A model generated the notes under the pieces. It was not told where the DNA came from, did not search any database, and worked only from the letters and a program-made list of their open reading frames with translations. Below are positions 45,181-54,501 of a stretch of DNA of 64,000 nucleotides, piece by piece. Numbering within the stretch: the first letter of the stretch is position 1; every line of letters starts with the position of its first letter. The DNA lies in NCBI GenBank assembly GCA_965283955.1, contig CBDIQW010000001.1, positions 248,001-312,000 of the forward strand, given 5' to 3'. The DNA comes from Emticicia sp965283955. Its GTDB lineage: Bacteria > Bacteroidota > Bacteroidia > Cytophagales > Spirosomataceae. A program made the translations under genes and the position numbers.

Positions 45181-47746
45181 ATGAATTTATTAAAAATTAC
45201 TTTTTTAAGTTCGTTGGCAATCTGTGTTTCGGTCTCTACGTTCGCACAGAAAAAAGACGACAAAAAGCCTGAAGAAGCTAAAACTCCAGTGGCAGCTCCA
45301 GCCACACCTCCGCCAGCAAAACCAGCCGAAGCTCCAAAAACTGATCCGAAACCTTACAAAGAAGTGATTACCTCAAAAGCCGTTACTTCAAAAGGATTGA
45401 TGACGGTTCACAAAATTGACGAAAAATATTTCTTTGAAGTAGGCGATACTCTAATTGGTCGTGACATCATGACCGTAACTCGCTACTCGAAAACAGCCGC
45501 TGGTGGTGGCATTTTTGGTGGTGAAGAAGTAAATCGTCAGGTTGTTAGATGGGAAAAAGGTCCAGAAAACAAACTTTTTTTACGCTCGATTACCTTCGTG
45601 ATTGCAAGTCCAGATAGTACAAAGCCAATTTTCCAATCAGTACAAAATTCGAGTGCTGACCCAATTATTGGGGTTTTTGATATTAAAGCACTCAGAAAAG
45701 ATACTTCGGCAGTGATTGAAGTAACTGATTTCTTTAAAGGAGATAATCAAGTTTTCTCTCTCGACCCAGTTAACAAACAATTGTTGAAGATTGCGGCAAT
45801 TCAGGCCGACCGTTCGTTTATTCAACATATTCGTTCGTATCCAATCAATACTGAAATTCGTACAACTAAAACTTTCAGTGTTGTTCCACCTTCGGTTTCT
45901 TTAGCTCCAATCCCTCAAATTGGTGGTTATTTACCAGCATCTCGTGATGCAGGTGTAGTGACGATGGAGTTTAATACTTCAATGATTATTCTGCCAAAAA
46001 CTCCAATGCGTAAGCGATATTTCGACCCACGTGTTGGATATTTTGCGAATCAATATTCAAGCTTTGGCGAAGAATCACAAAAATCTGATACTGAAGTTTT
46101 TGCAGTGAGGTGGAAACTTGAACCGAAAACACCAGAAGACGCCGAACGACAAAAGCGTGGTGAATTGATTGAACCTAAAAAACCAATTATTTATTATATC
46201 GACCCAGCAACGCCACAAAAATGGCAAAAATACCTCAAAGCAGGAGTTGACGACTGGCAAATAGCGTTTGAAAAAGCTGGTTGGAAAAATGCCATTCGTG
46301 GAGAATACATGAATCCCAAAGATAGCATGAGCTTAGAAGATGCTCGTTTCTCGGCCATTAGATATTTTGCGGCTGATATTCAAAATGCTTACGGGCCGAA
46401 TGTACATGACCCACGCAGTGGTGAGATTTTAGAAAGTCATATCGGTTGGTATCATAATGTAATGCGTCTATTACGCAACTGGTATTTGATTCAAACTGCG
46501 GCTTCAGACCCACGCTCAAGAAAGAAAAACTTTGATGATGAATTGATGGGACAATTGATTCGTTTTGTTTCATCGCACGAAGTTGGACACACAATCGGCT
46601 TACGCCACAACATGGGTGCGAGTTCGGCAACGCCAGTTGAGAAATTACGTGATAAAGAATGGGTTGCTAAAAACGGACATACTTCATCTATCATGGATTA
46701 TGCTCGTTTTAATTACGTAGCTCAACCAGAAGATGGCGTGACTGATTTCTTCCCACGTATCGGAGATTATGATATTTGGGCGATTCAGTGGGCTTACAAA
46801 TATTTCCCAGACGCAAAAAGTGCAAAAGAAGAGAAATCAATCTTGAATGAATTGACAAAAGAAGCAGTAAAAGATCCACGTAAGCGTTTTGGTACAGAAG
46901 TTAGTCCTTTCGACCCTCGTTATCAGACCGAAGATTTGAGCGATAACGCCATGAAAGCTTCTGATTATGGTATCAAAAACTTACAGAGAATTTTACCAAA
47001 CTTACCAGAATGGAGCAAAGAAAATGGCGAATCTTACAAAGAATTGGCCGAATTGTATGCTAACGTAACTGGTCAATACCGTCGTTATATTGGTCACGTA
47101 ACCAAAAACATTGGTGGTATTTATGACACACCTAAAACTTACGACATGGAAGGTTCGGTTTTTGAAGTTGTTCCAAGAGCTACACAGAAAGAGGCCGTTG
47201 CATTCTTAAATCGTCAAGTTTTTGAAACACCAACTTGGATGCTCGACAAAAATATTTTGAGTAAAATTAACCCAGAAACTGGTGTTGAGGCAGTAAAAAC
47301 TATCCAAGAATCTACCTTGAATAACATTTTGGCTGGTGACCGTGCCGTAAGATTGATGGAAACAGGTTCAGCAAGTGCAGCTAATTATAATTTAGATGAA
47401 TTAATGACCGATTTACGTGGAAGCATTTGGTCTGAACTAAAATCTAAAAAAGTAATTGACATTTACCGCCGTAACTTACAGAAAGTATTTGTTGAGAAAG
47501 TAACATCATTACTTACGCCAGGTATGACCGCAGTTTCATTTATTCCACAAGGAGCAACGTATGGTTTTGAAACTCGAATGGTTGATTTGAAGAAAACTGA
47601 TTTACCATCAATTGCCCGAGTCTCATTTGGAAGCCTTGAAAGGAGAAATCAAAACAGCATTGCCATTGACTACCGACAAAATGAGCAAATATCATTTACA
47701 AGATGTATTGCAAAGAATTGACACAGCATTGAATCCAAATAAATAA
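45181..47746 (+). CDS. Large exported zinc-dependent metalloprotease (DUF4953/DUF5117 type), frameshifted near the end
   Basis: About 855 residues from ATG 45181 (MNLLKITFLSSLAICV); the frame upstream to 44941 is not coding. Signal peptide ending STFAQ, then a Pro/Ala/Lys linker, a DUF5117-like domain and the zinc motif HEVGHTIGLRHN (His466, Glu467, His470, His476), followed by SIMDYARFNYVAQP. The long Bacteroidota family is probably periplasmic or surface-exposed. One extra base at about 47624 alters the tail; the corrected frame ends ALPLTTDKMSKYHLQDVLQR...NPNK at TAA 47744-47746. Catalytic part is unaffected. Confidence 0.88.
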
Positions 47747-47767
47747 TAAACACAGTTTTTATGAACG

Positions 47768-47797
47768 AAAGGGCGAGGCGTTTGTCTCGCTCTTTTT
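47768..47797 (+). terminator. Terminator after the metalloprotease
   Basis: AAAGGGCGAG pairs with CTCGCTCTTT (one mismatch), followed by a T run. Confidence 0.6.
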
Positions 47798-47893
47798 TGT
47801 TTTATTGAAATCTCAACTACCATTAAATAAAATAGTATTTTAATTTATGAGTCTTTGCTCTATTTTTGAGCAATCAAATAGCTGTAAATCAAC

Positions 47894-48535
47894 ATGACCA
47901 AAGTTCTATTAATTGATGACCATCAAGTTTTGCTCGATAGCCTGCGTTTATTATTAAAATCTATTGAAAATATTGAAGTTGTAGGAGCTATTAGTGATAG
48001 CCGTAACGTTTTAAAATTCCTTGAAACACAAGAAGTTGATGTAATAATTTCGACTCTACACATGCCGCATTTGAGCGGAATTGACCTCACCCTACAACTG
48101 CGTAAAACGAATCCTACTATAAAGATTCTATTACTAACGATGGCTGAAGATGCTCAACATATACGTGAGGCATTGAAAGCGGGAGTTCATGGCTACATTC
48201 TAAAAAAAACGGGTAAAGACGAGATTGAAAAAGCCATTGAAAAATTAATGTCGGGCAAAAAATATTATAGCGAGGCCGTAATAGATGAATTGGCAGCTAC
48301 TGCCGAAGATGACTATAATAATGCTCGCCCCGAAACGATTGAACACCTGACAAGCAGAGAAATTGAAATTTTGAGATTGATTACACTTGAAAAATCAACA
48401 GCCGAAATTGCGGAAATGTTGTTTATTTCTATTTCTACAGTTGAAACTCATAGAGCTAATTTGATGAAAAAACTCAATGTAAAAAGTGCCATCGGTATGG
48501 TAAAATTTGCGATTAAACATGGACTGGTTAATTAA
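47894..48535 (+). CDS. NarL/FixJ-type response regulator
   Basis: 213 residues: receiver domain (LLIDDHQVLLDSL, acidic pocket Asp-Asp; the phosphoacceptor region reads VDVIISTLHMPH, where Ser-Thr stands in the place of the usual Asp), KAGVHGYILKK, then a LuxR-type DNA-binding domain (TSREIEILRLITLEKSTAEIAEMLFISISTVETHRANLMKKL). Its 3' end overlaps by 4 bases the convergent kinase. The absence of an Asp at the usual phosphorylation site suggests phosphorylation-independent regulation. A TTGCTC/GAGCAA inverted repeat overlaps its putative -7 box TATTTTTG (47861-47868). Confidence 0.88.
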   Translation: MTKVLLIDDHQVLLDSLRLLLKSIENIEVVGAISDSRNVLKFLETQEVDVIISTLHMPHLSGIDLTLQLRKTNPTIKILLLTMAEDAQHIREALKAGVHGYILKKTGKDEIEKAIEKLMSGKKYYSEAVIDELAATAEDDYNNARPETIEHLTSREIEILRLITLEKSTAEIAEMLFISISTVETHRANLMKKLNVKSAIGMVKFAIKHGLVN

Positions 48536-50448
48536 ATGGGTATCAGAACCTCGCTCCTAACTCCTTTATTTTCAGTAGATACCAAATTCCACGTTCCGTT
48601 CAAAGACTCTACTCTTGCTCGTACATTTTTCATGCCTTTGCCATTAGAATTATTTTCAAAAATACCGATTCCATTATCTTCAACGGTAAGTTTAATTTGA
48701 TTTTCTGTTTTCGAGATTTCAATTTTTGCCTTGGTCGCCTTTGAGTGTTTGATGATATTATTGACCAATTCGAGGCAAATACTGTATAGTTCAAATTCTA
48801 TTTTTTTGTCTAATTTACCCAGCCTTTCATCTATCTGCAAATAGAATTTTATGCTTGAATTTTGATTAATTTTTCTGATAAAATAATGCAAAGCTGCTGA
48901 AAGCCCTTGTTTTTCGAGTTCTTCGGGGAGTAAGTTATGCGAAAGCAAACGAACATCATTATAGGCTTTCTCAAGGTTTTGACGTAGATTTTGATGAATT
49001 GCAGTTTCTTCTTCATTCATCTTCGATTTATCAATCATATCTACACTCAACCAAAGTGCCGATAATGTACTGCCTAAATTATCATGTAAATCGGCTGCTA
49101 CACGTTTGCGTTCAATAGTTTGGCCTTGCAAGAGTGCAGCCTGTAACTCAATATTTTGTTTCTTTAAAGCGTCTTGCTTTTCAGATGATAACCGCTCAAT
49201 CTCGCTAATTTTTCTTATCAAATCTTTGCGATTTATATCAAATTTACTGGCAAAGAAATAAACATAAGCAATCACAGGTATCAAAATTCCAAAATTTACG
49301 ATAATCTCAATCAGCCAATAAGGAATCTCAAAACTCAATTTTTTACTAACAATTAGAATCGAGAATATAAAAAACACCATAAAAATAATGTTTCCATAGC
49401 AAATAAATTTAGCCGCTTTTTCGCCCGATTTATACGCTTGCCAAGACACTACAACAATACCTATTGAAGTCAACGAATTTAACCCAAATGCTCCGAGTGA
49501 CCATCCCCATGGATAATTAATAAACAAAAAAACAACACTGAATAAATACCCAATAATTACAAAATAAGTCATAATTTTTAAGGTCCTACCAAAGAAATAA
49601 AGCGTGGCTATGTATTGGGTAGTGTAAGAAGTAGTTATTAAAAAAAGTGTAGATGTTGATAGAATATTCCTCAAACCAATATCAGTCAAATAGAATGTGA
49701 GTGTTCCCAAAACAAGGCTTAAAGCTCCGAGTAATGTCCAAATACTGACTAAAATATATCCTTTCCGTGAACTATCAAATCGGTATAAAAATAGATAAAA
49801 TAACGCAAGAAAAAACATTAAACCCGCTTTGAATACATCTAAATAATGGTCAAGAAGTGTTATGTGATTAGATGAATTATAGTTTTCAACGATTGCTTCG
49901 ATAGGAAGTATTTTTAATCTGAGAGCAATGTTATCATAAAAAATGTGTTTGCGGATAGTAGGTGATGGTTTCTGAAAACGTACCGCCATGATTTGATATT
50001 CAGTTGAATCGAATGTAAGACTAATTGCATTCTCTGATGGGTCGAAACCAAAATTTGTGTTTATGTTCGAAGAATCAACAAAATGCCCAAACTTTCTTAA
50101 TAATTCGCCATTAAAAAAAAACTCCGAATTACCAGTTTGCTTGATAGCTAAACCTTTGGTTTTTCCAAATAGAGATTTATCTACTTTTAAACAAATACGA
50201 AACCACCCAATTTGTTGCTCTTGAAACTCTCGAATTGCCAGCACATCCATCGTTGGGTCAATGCTCTCCCATTTACTATCATTAAAATTAGGTTTTGCAA
50301 AATCGGGGTTATCTCCTGCATGAAATTTCCAACCTTTATTTAGTAAAACACCTTCTTTGGGCAAACTATCTATACGAAATACTTCTTTTTGTGCATAAAC
50401 GCACAAATTAAGTAATAGAAGCAAAGTAATTATTAATGGATTCCTCAT
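48532..50448 (-). CDS. Sensor histidine kinase with 7TM sensor (NarX/HisKA_3 type)
   Basis: 638 residues. Signal peptide ending CVYAQ, an extracytoplasmic beta-rich 7TMR-DISM-like ligand domain (LNKGWKFHAGDN, GWFRICLKVD, FNGELLRKFG, about residues 20-190), seven membrane helices (about 205-405), coiled coil, and HisKA_3/HATPase: H-box ERKRVAADLHDNLGSTLSALW, N-box VNNIIKHSKATKA, G-box VEDNGIGIFENN. Convergent to the NarL-type regulator, which is a plausible partner. Its catalytic tail is nearly identical to the next kinase. Confidence 0.9.
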   Translation of the reverse strand: MRNPLIITLLLLLNLCVYAQKEVFRIDSLPKEGVLLNKGWKFHAGDNPDFAKPNFNDSKWESIDPTMDVLAIREFQEQQIGWFRICLKVDKSLFGKTKGLAIKQTGNSEFFFNGELLRKFGHFVDSSNINTNFGFDPSENAISLTFDSTEYQIMAVRFQKPSPTIRKHIFYDNIALRLKILPIEAIVENYNSSNHITLLDHYLDVFKAGLMFFLALFYLFLYRFDSSRKGYILVSIWTLLGALSLVLGTLTFYLTDIGLRNILSTSTLFLITTSYTTQYIATLYFFGRTLKIMTYFVIIGYLFSVVFLFINYPWGWSLGAFGLNSLTSIGIVVVSWQAYKSGEKAAKFICYGNIIFMVFFIFSILIVSKKLSFEIPYWLIEIIVNFGILIPVIAYVYFFASKFDINRKDLIRKISEIERLSSEKQDALKKQNIELQAALLQGQTIERKRVAADLHDNLGSTLSALWLSVDMIDKSKMNEEETAIHQNLRQNLEKAYNDVRLLSHNLLPEELEKQGLSAALHYFIRKINQNSSIKFYLQIDERLGKLDKKIEFELYSICLELVNNIIKHSKATKAKIEISKTENQIKLTVEDNGIGIFENNSNGKGMKNVRARVESLNGTWNLVSTENKGVRSEVLIPI

Positions 50449-50451
50449 TTT

Positions 50452-52254
50452 CTAAATAGGTATAGTTATCTGTGAATTTGTACCAATATTTTCATTAGAT
50501 ACCAAATTCCATGTTCCATTCAACGACTCTACTCTTGCACGTACATTTTTCATTCCTTTGCCATCAGAATTATTTTCAAAAATGCCGATTCCGTTATCTG
50601 AAATTATCAATTTTAACTCCCCTTCTGGGGGTTGGGGGGCTAATATTTCTATCTTTGCCTCAGTTGCTTTTGAGTGTTTGATGATATTATTGACCAATTC
50701 GAGACAGATACTGTAAAGCTCAAACTCTACTTTTTTATCAATATTTTTAAATTCGCCTTTAGATTCTAATTCAAACTTAATCAATGAATTCTGATTCACT
50801 TTCCTGACAAAGTAGCGGATAGCTGGAACTAAGCCTTTCTGTTCGAGTTCTTCAGGAAGTAGGTTGTGCGAAAGCAAACGGACTTCATTATAGGCATTAA
50901 TTAGCATCTTTTTGAGTGTTGCATATATTTCTAATTCTTGTTGCGGTAGTTTTTGGGTATTGATGGAGTCGAGAGTCCAAATAAGCGATGACATCGTAGA
51001 ACCCAAACTATCGTGTAAATCAGCTGCAACTCTTTTCCGTTCAATAGCCTGCCCTTTTAATAAAGCTTCCGAAATTTCTGAATTTTTTTTGCGTAAGGTT
51101 CTGTTGCTCCTAAAAATAAGAACACCTACACTACTTGCCAATACTAATAAACCAATCAAAAAATAATTAACAAGTTGTTGTTTTTGGAGTTCTTCTTTTC
51201 GTTGTGCAGCCTGAAGTTTTTCAATTTCGAGTTTATGCTTATAATCTTTGTATTCGGACTGTGCCTGCTCAAATCTATGATTAATGTTTACTTCTGTCAA
51301 TGAATCTCTCAAGATGGTATATCGTTCATAATACGCCAGAGCTTCTGTCGGCTGATTGGTGGCCTTATGAGCCAAATAGAGAATTTTATTTGCTTCGCTT
51401 TCACCATATATTGTGGCTTGCTTTTGGCTCAATTTTACACCTTCAGCAGCGAAAGCCTTTGCTTCGGTATATTTACCTTGATTGAGGTACAATTGTGCGG
51501 TATGAAATAGCAATTCAGGAATCAAATAATATTTTTTACTTTTTTCGAGTTCGATTCTCGAAAGTTTAAAAGTTTTTTCGGCTGCTTCGTATTCCTTTAA
51601 GTCCGTCAAGGCTTCACCCAAATAATCATAGGCATAACCTAAAGCACTCGGTAGTTTTTTCTTACAAATTTCAACCGCTTCTACTATCAACTGCTTAGCC
51701 AGAGCTGGCTTATGCAAATGAAACCGATAAGCATCTCCCAATTCAATCATAACATTGGCTCGAATAAAGTCAGTACCAGGCACTTTTGCTGATTTTTTTA
51801 GACATTCCTGATAATACGGAATGGCCTTCTGGTAATTATCGAGCATATCATAATTATTAGCTAACGAACGCAAGAAAACTACTTCAAAATAGGCATTCTT
51901 ACTTTTTTGAGCTAATTGTAAACCCCGAAGTGCAGTTTGGACGGCCTCATAATGTCGGTTAGAAATATTCTGAATCGAAGCAAGCGATTGATAAGACTTC
52001 AAGATTCCCTTTACCCACTTGATGCGTTCAGCCAATTTAAGGGCCTCCTCTGAAACCTTGATTCCCTCAGATGGGTTCTCGTTGATTAGGGCTTTAGCAT
52101 ATAAATTCAGCGTGAATACTAATGTAGTATCACGACCATAAGATACGGGTTGTTCTTTTAGCAAAGCTAATTCATTTTTTAAACTATCTACTTGTTGTCC
52201 TCTCGTTTCTCCAGTCCACAAAACTAAACACAAACTAAGCCAGAAAACCTTCAT
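50452..52254 (-). CDS. TPR-containing sensor histidine kinase
   Basis: 600 residues from ATG 52254, which begins the signal peptide MKVFWLSLCLVLWTGETRG; longer upstream starts are rejected because they cover the palindromes. About five TPR units occupy residues 60-330 (NYQKAIPYYQECLKKSAKV, LNQGKYTEAKAFAAEGVKL), then one membrane helix (YFLIGLLVLASSVGVLIF), H-box ERKRVAADLHDSLGSTMSSL and HATPase with NNIIKHSKATEAKIEI and DNGIGIFENN. A Pro-rich insert, LAPQPPEGELK, comes from a repeat (50617-50641). 3 bases separate its stop from the previous kinase start. Confidence 0.9.
   Translation of the reverse strand: MKVFWLSLCLVLWTGETRGQQVDSLKNELALLKEQPVSYGRDTTLVFTLNLYAKALINENPSEGIKVSEEALKLAERIKWVKGILKSYQSLASIQNISNRHYEAVQTALRGLQLAQKSKNAYFEVVFLRSLANNYDMLDNYQKAIPYYQECLKKSAKVPGTDFIRANVMIELGDAYRFHLHKPALAKQLIVEAVEICKKKLPSALGYAYDYLGEALTDLKEYEAAEKTFKLSRIELEKSKKYYLIPELLFHTAQLYLNQGKYTEAKAFAAEGVKLSQKQATIYGESEANKILYLAHKATNQPTEALAYYERYTILRDSLTEVNINHRFEQAQSEYKDYKHKLEIEKLQAAQRKEELQKQQLVNYFLIGLLVLASSVGVLIFRSNRTLRKKNSEISEALLKGQAIERKRVAADLHDSLGSTMSSLIWTLDSINTQKLPQQELEIYATLKKMLINAYNEVRLLSHNLLPEELEQKGLVPAIRYFVRKVNQNSLIKFELESKGEFKNIDKKVEFELYSICLELVNNIIKHSKATEAKIEILAPQPPEGELKLIISDNGIGIFENNSDGKGMKNVRARVESLNGTWNLVSNENIGTNSQITIPI
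50617..50641. repeat. GC-rich intergenic-type repeat inside the kinase
   Basis: Minus strand: AGCCCCCCAACCCCCAGAAG then GGGAG, i.e. arms of C runs and G runs around a short loop. It encodes APQPPEGE between two conserved parts of the ATPase domain. The paralogous kinase has SKTENQ in place of the insert. Confidence 0.75.
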
Positions 52255-52345
52255 ATAACTTGATGATTCTTGATTATTAAAGCCCCATAAATGTAGGATA
52301 TGCAATGTTTTTTCACAAGAGTTTTGTAAAATATCGCCCAAATAT

Positions 52346-52406
52346 CATGGTAAACCATGAGTAAAAAACCATGGTTTACCACTACTAAAAATCATGGAAA
52401 ACCATG
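52346..52406. promoter_or_regulatory. Three evenly spaced palindromes, candidate operators
   Basis: CATGGTAAACCATG (52346-52359), CATGGTTTACCACT (52370-52383) and CATGGAAAACCATG (52393-52406). The first is a perfect inverted repeat, the third has perfect arms, the second is an imperfect copy. Start-to-start distances are 24 and 23 bases. They lie in the divergent promoter region between the TPR kinase and the LuxR-type regulator. Confidence 0.7.
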
Positions 52407-52462
52407 AAAGATTATTTTCCGCATAAGCATCAACTTTGTGAAGTAAAATAAATCTCAACAAA

Positions 52463-52666
52463 ATGGCTGTGACACTAACCAAACGTGAACAAGAAATATT
52501 GGAATTAATAGCCTGCGAACTCACAACAGAGCAGATTGCCCAAAATCTAAATATCAGTATCCCAACTGTAGAAAGTCATCGTCGAAACATGTTTCGCAAG
52601 CTGGGTGTGCAGTCGGTGGTAGGTTTGGTAAAAGAGGCACTAAAAAACAACTGGATAAAAATTTAG
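52463..52666 (+). CDS. Receiver-less LuxR-type DNA-binding protein
   Basis: 67 residues, only the LuxR/GerE helix-turn-helix: LTKREQEILELIACELTTEQIAQNLNISIPTVESHRRNMFRKLGVQSVVGLVKEAL. There is no receiver or ligand domain, so it is either a small stand-alone regulator or a response regulator that has lost its receiver. Divergent to the TPR kinase, with the three palindromes in between, which it may bind (inference). A LytTR gene follows after 19 bases. Confidence 0.85.
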   Translation: MAVTLTKREQEILELIACELTTEQIAQNLNISIPTVESHRRNMFRKLGVQSVVGLVKEALKNNWIKI

Positions 52667-52685
52667 AACTCAAAATAACAATGCT

Positions 52686-53015
52686 ATGAAAAACGAAATT
52701 GCAATCGGTGGTTTCAAGTCAGTAAAGCCAGAAGAGATTCTCTTGCTCGAAGCCGACATAAATTATACAGTCGTACACTTTAAAGACGGTAAAAAATTTA
52801 TCGTGGCAACTCCGCTCAAGAGCCTTCAAAGTAGGTTTGAGCCATACAATTTTTACCGAACACACAAATCCTATATGGTTAACCTTAAATGTGTAGAATG
52901 TTATTTAGAACCACATAAACAAGTACAAATGACTGATAATAAAAAAGTTACTGTTTCGAGAAGGAGAGCAAACGGTTTGAAAAGACATCTTTTGATTACA
53001 CAAAACTACCTTTAA
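52686..53015 (+). CDS. Stand-alone LytTR DNA-binding protein
   Basis: 109 residues, nearly all LytTR domain: KPEEILLLEADINYTVVHFKDGKKFIV, LKSLQSRFEPYNFYRTHKSYMVNLKCVECYL. No receiver domain and no membrane segment. It follows the LuxR-type gene and is likely co-transcribed. Such small LytTR proteins often regulate adjacent genes and bind a pair of direct repeats. Confidence 0.85.
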   Translation: MKNEIAIGGFKSVKPEEILLLEADINYTVVHFKDGKKFIVATPLKSLQSRFEPYNFYRTHKSYMVNLKCVECYLEPHKQVQMTDNKKVTVSRRRANGLKRHLLITQNYL

Positions 53016-53155
53016 ATCGAAATAATAGCCGTTAAATCAAATTATCCTCAAGTAAAGACTTATTACCCTAAACTTTGATGTCTTGACTTTTAATCAAGTA
53101 CTTAGTTTCATATTGAAAAAGATTCTCAATTGATAACTTTCAAACCCCAATTTTA

Positions 53156-53506
53156 ATGACTATAAAACGCTATACTTCGCTTATCGTGCAGGCTATTTAT
53201 GTTTTCATTACAGCCTTGCAACTCATTTTCATACCCAATATGCTTCTAAGTATGTTTGGTTTTCCTCCTACTTCCGAAATATGGATAAAAGTACTCGGTG
53301 TTGTGCTTATGGCACTTTCAACAGTCTATTATGGAATCATCAAGTTTGGCAATGATGAAGTTGTAAAATATACCATGTGGGGCAGAATAATCGTCGGTAT
53401 CGGCTTTGTCATATTAGTTATTTCAGGGCAAACTTTACCCGCCTTAATTCTATTTGCTGGAATTGACATTGCTACAGCTGTCTGGACATGGTTTGAGTTG
53501 AGATAA
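53156..53506 (+). CDS. Small hypothetical membrane protein
   Basis: 116 residues with four membrane segments: LIVQAIYVFITALQLIF, IWIKVLGVVLMALSTVYYGII, GRIIVGIGFVILVISG and LPALILFAGIDIATAVWTWF. No signature recognised; similar small four-helix proteins are common in Bacteroidota. Just downstream of LytTR (140 bases) and possibly one of its targets. Confidence 0.6.
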   Translation: MTIKRYTSLIVQAIYVFITALQLIFIPNMLLSMFGFPPTSEIWIKVLGVVLMALSTVYYGIIKFGNDEVVKYTMWGRIIVGIGFVILVISGQTLPALILFAGIDIATAVWTWFELR

Positions 53507-53594
53507 CTTCAAACTTAGATTCCATCATAATTTTCAAATCGCCATACAATAATTTCAAAACAAATTTTAGAGACATTTTTAACCTATTTAAACA

Positions 53595-54404
53595 ATGAAA
53601 AAACTCACTATTTCAACACTCTGCTTTTTGGTAGCTATTCAGTTCTCATTTTCACAGTCAAATATTGAGCAATTACTCTCAAAGTTGGAAGAAGAATATC
53701 GTCAAGACCCAGCAGTCACCTTTAAAAAATATGCCGCTGATGATTTCTTATTTATCAATGCTGAAGGTGGCTCATGGGACAAAAATAGAACTATTAAGTC
53801 AGTTTCATCGGCCAAATTGGAAGACGTAAGTTTCACCGAAAAAACCTTCAAAACTTTTGGAAATATTACGATAGTAAACGGCATCAATAAATCTCGTTGG
53901 AATTTTGGAAAAGTAACCATCAATTATAAAGATGCCTTTACATATATCTACCAAATAAACGGAAATGATGTAAAGTGGCTTTCGGCACAGCACTCGTTGA
54001 TTACGCCAAAAGACCGAAACAAAGCCTTATTTCGTGAAATGCAACAATTAACCAACGATAGAAAACTCGTTGATTTTTCTAAATATTATGCCGAATCTTA
54101 TGAAATCAAGGGGCTGGGTAAAGGGCCTAAAGCAGCAGAAGCAAACCGTGATAGATACTTAAAAACATTTCCTGATTTGAGTATCAGAATAATTGAAGTG
54201 ATAGCCGAAGGTGATTTAGTTTTTGCTCGTTGTGAGGCCACAGGCACTCAAAAGGGAGAAATGAACGGAATTCCAGCCACTGGTAAAACTGGCAAAATTG
54301 CACACTGGACAATCAACCGCTACAATGCGGAAGGTAAAATAGTAGAAGCCTGGAATCTGAACGATAACTTATCTATGATGCAACAGTTGGGAATAATTGA
54401 ATAA
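53595..54404 (+). CDS. Exported NTF2-like protein (two-domain)
   Basis: 269 residues, signal peptide ending FSFSQ. The first half (EQLLSKLEEEYRQDPAVTFKKYAADDFLFI...) looks DUF4440/NTF2-like; the second (NDRKLVDFSKYYAESYEIKGLGKGPKAAEAN...GEMNGIPATGKTGKIAHWTINRYNAEGKIVEAW) is SnoaL/ester-cyclase-like. It may bind or isomerise small molecules; nothing more can be said. Confidence 0.7.
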   Translation: MKKLTISTLCFLVAIQFSFSQSNIEQLLSKLEEEYRQDPAVTFKKYAADDFLFINAEGGSWDKNRTIKSVSSAKLEDVSFTEKTFKTFGNITIVNGINKSRWNFGKVTINYKDAFTYIYQINGNDVKWLSAQHSLITPKDRNKALFREMQQLTNDRKLVDFSKYYAESYEIKGLGKGPKAAEANRDRYLKTFPDLSIRIIEVIAEGDLVFARCEATGTQKGEMNGIPATGKTGKIAHWTINRYNAEGKIVEAWNLNDNLSMMQQLGIIE

Positions 54405-54501
54405 TTTTATTGAACACAGCCTATCAAGAAGCTCGCAAATAATTTTGTGCGCTTTTTGTATTTTCTATGTAATTTTACAAAACATCTAATCTCATCTATC
54501 A

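Noticed and set aside
45181..47746. M6-type secreted toxin
   Set aside because: The zinc motif and length fit the general Bacteroidota metalloprotease family; there is no delivery or immunity gene beside it.
48361..48486. Part of the regulator gene as an independent LuxR-type gene
   Set aside because: The receiver domain is in the same continuous frame, so this is one protein.
52255..52341. Longer start of the TPR kinase
   Set aside because: It is not protein-like before MKVFWLSLCL and would run into the palindromes.
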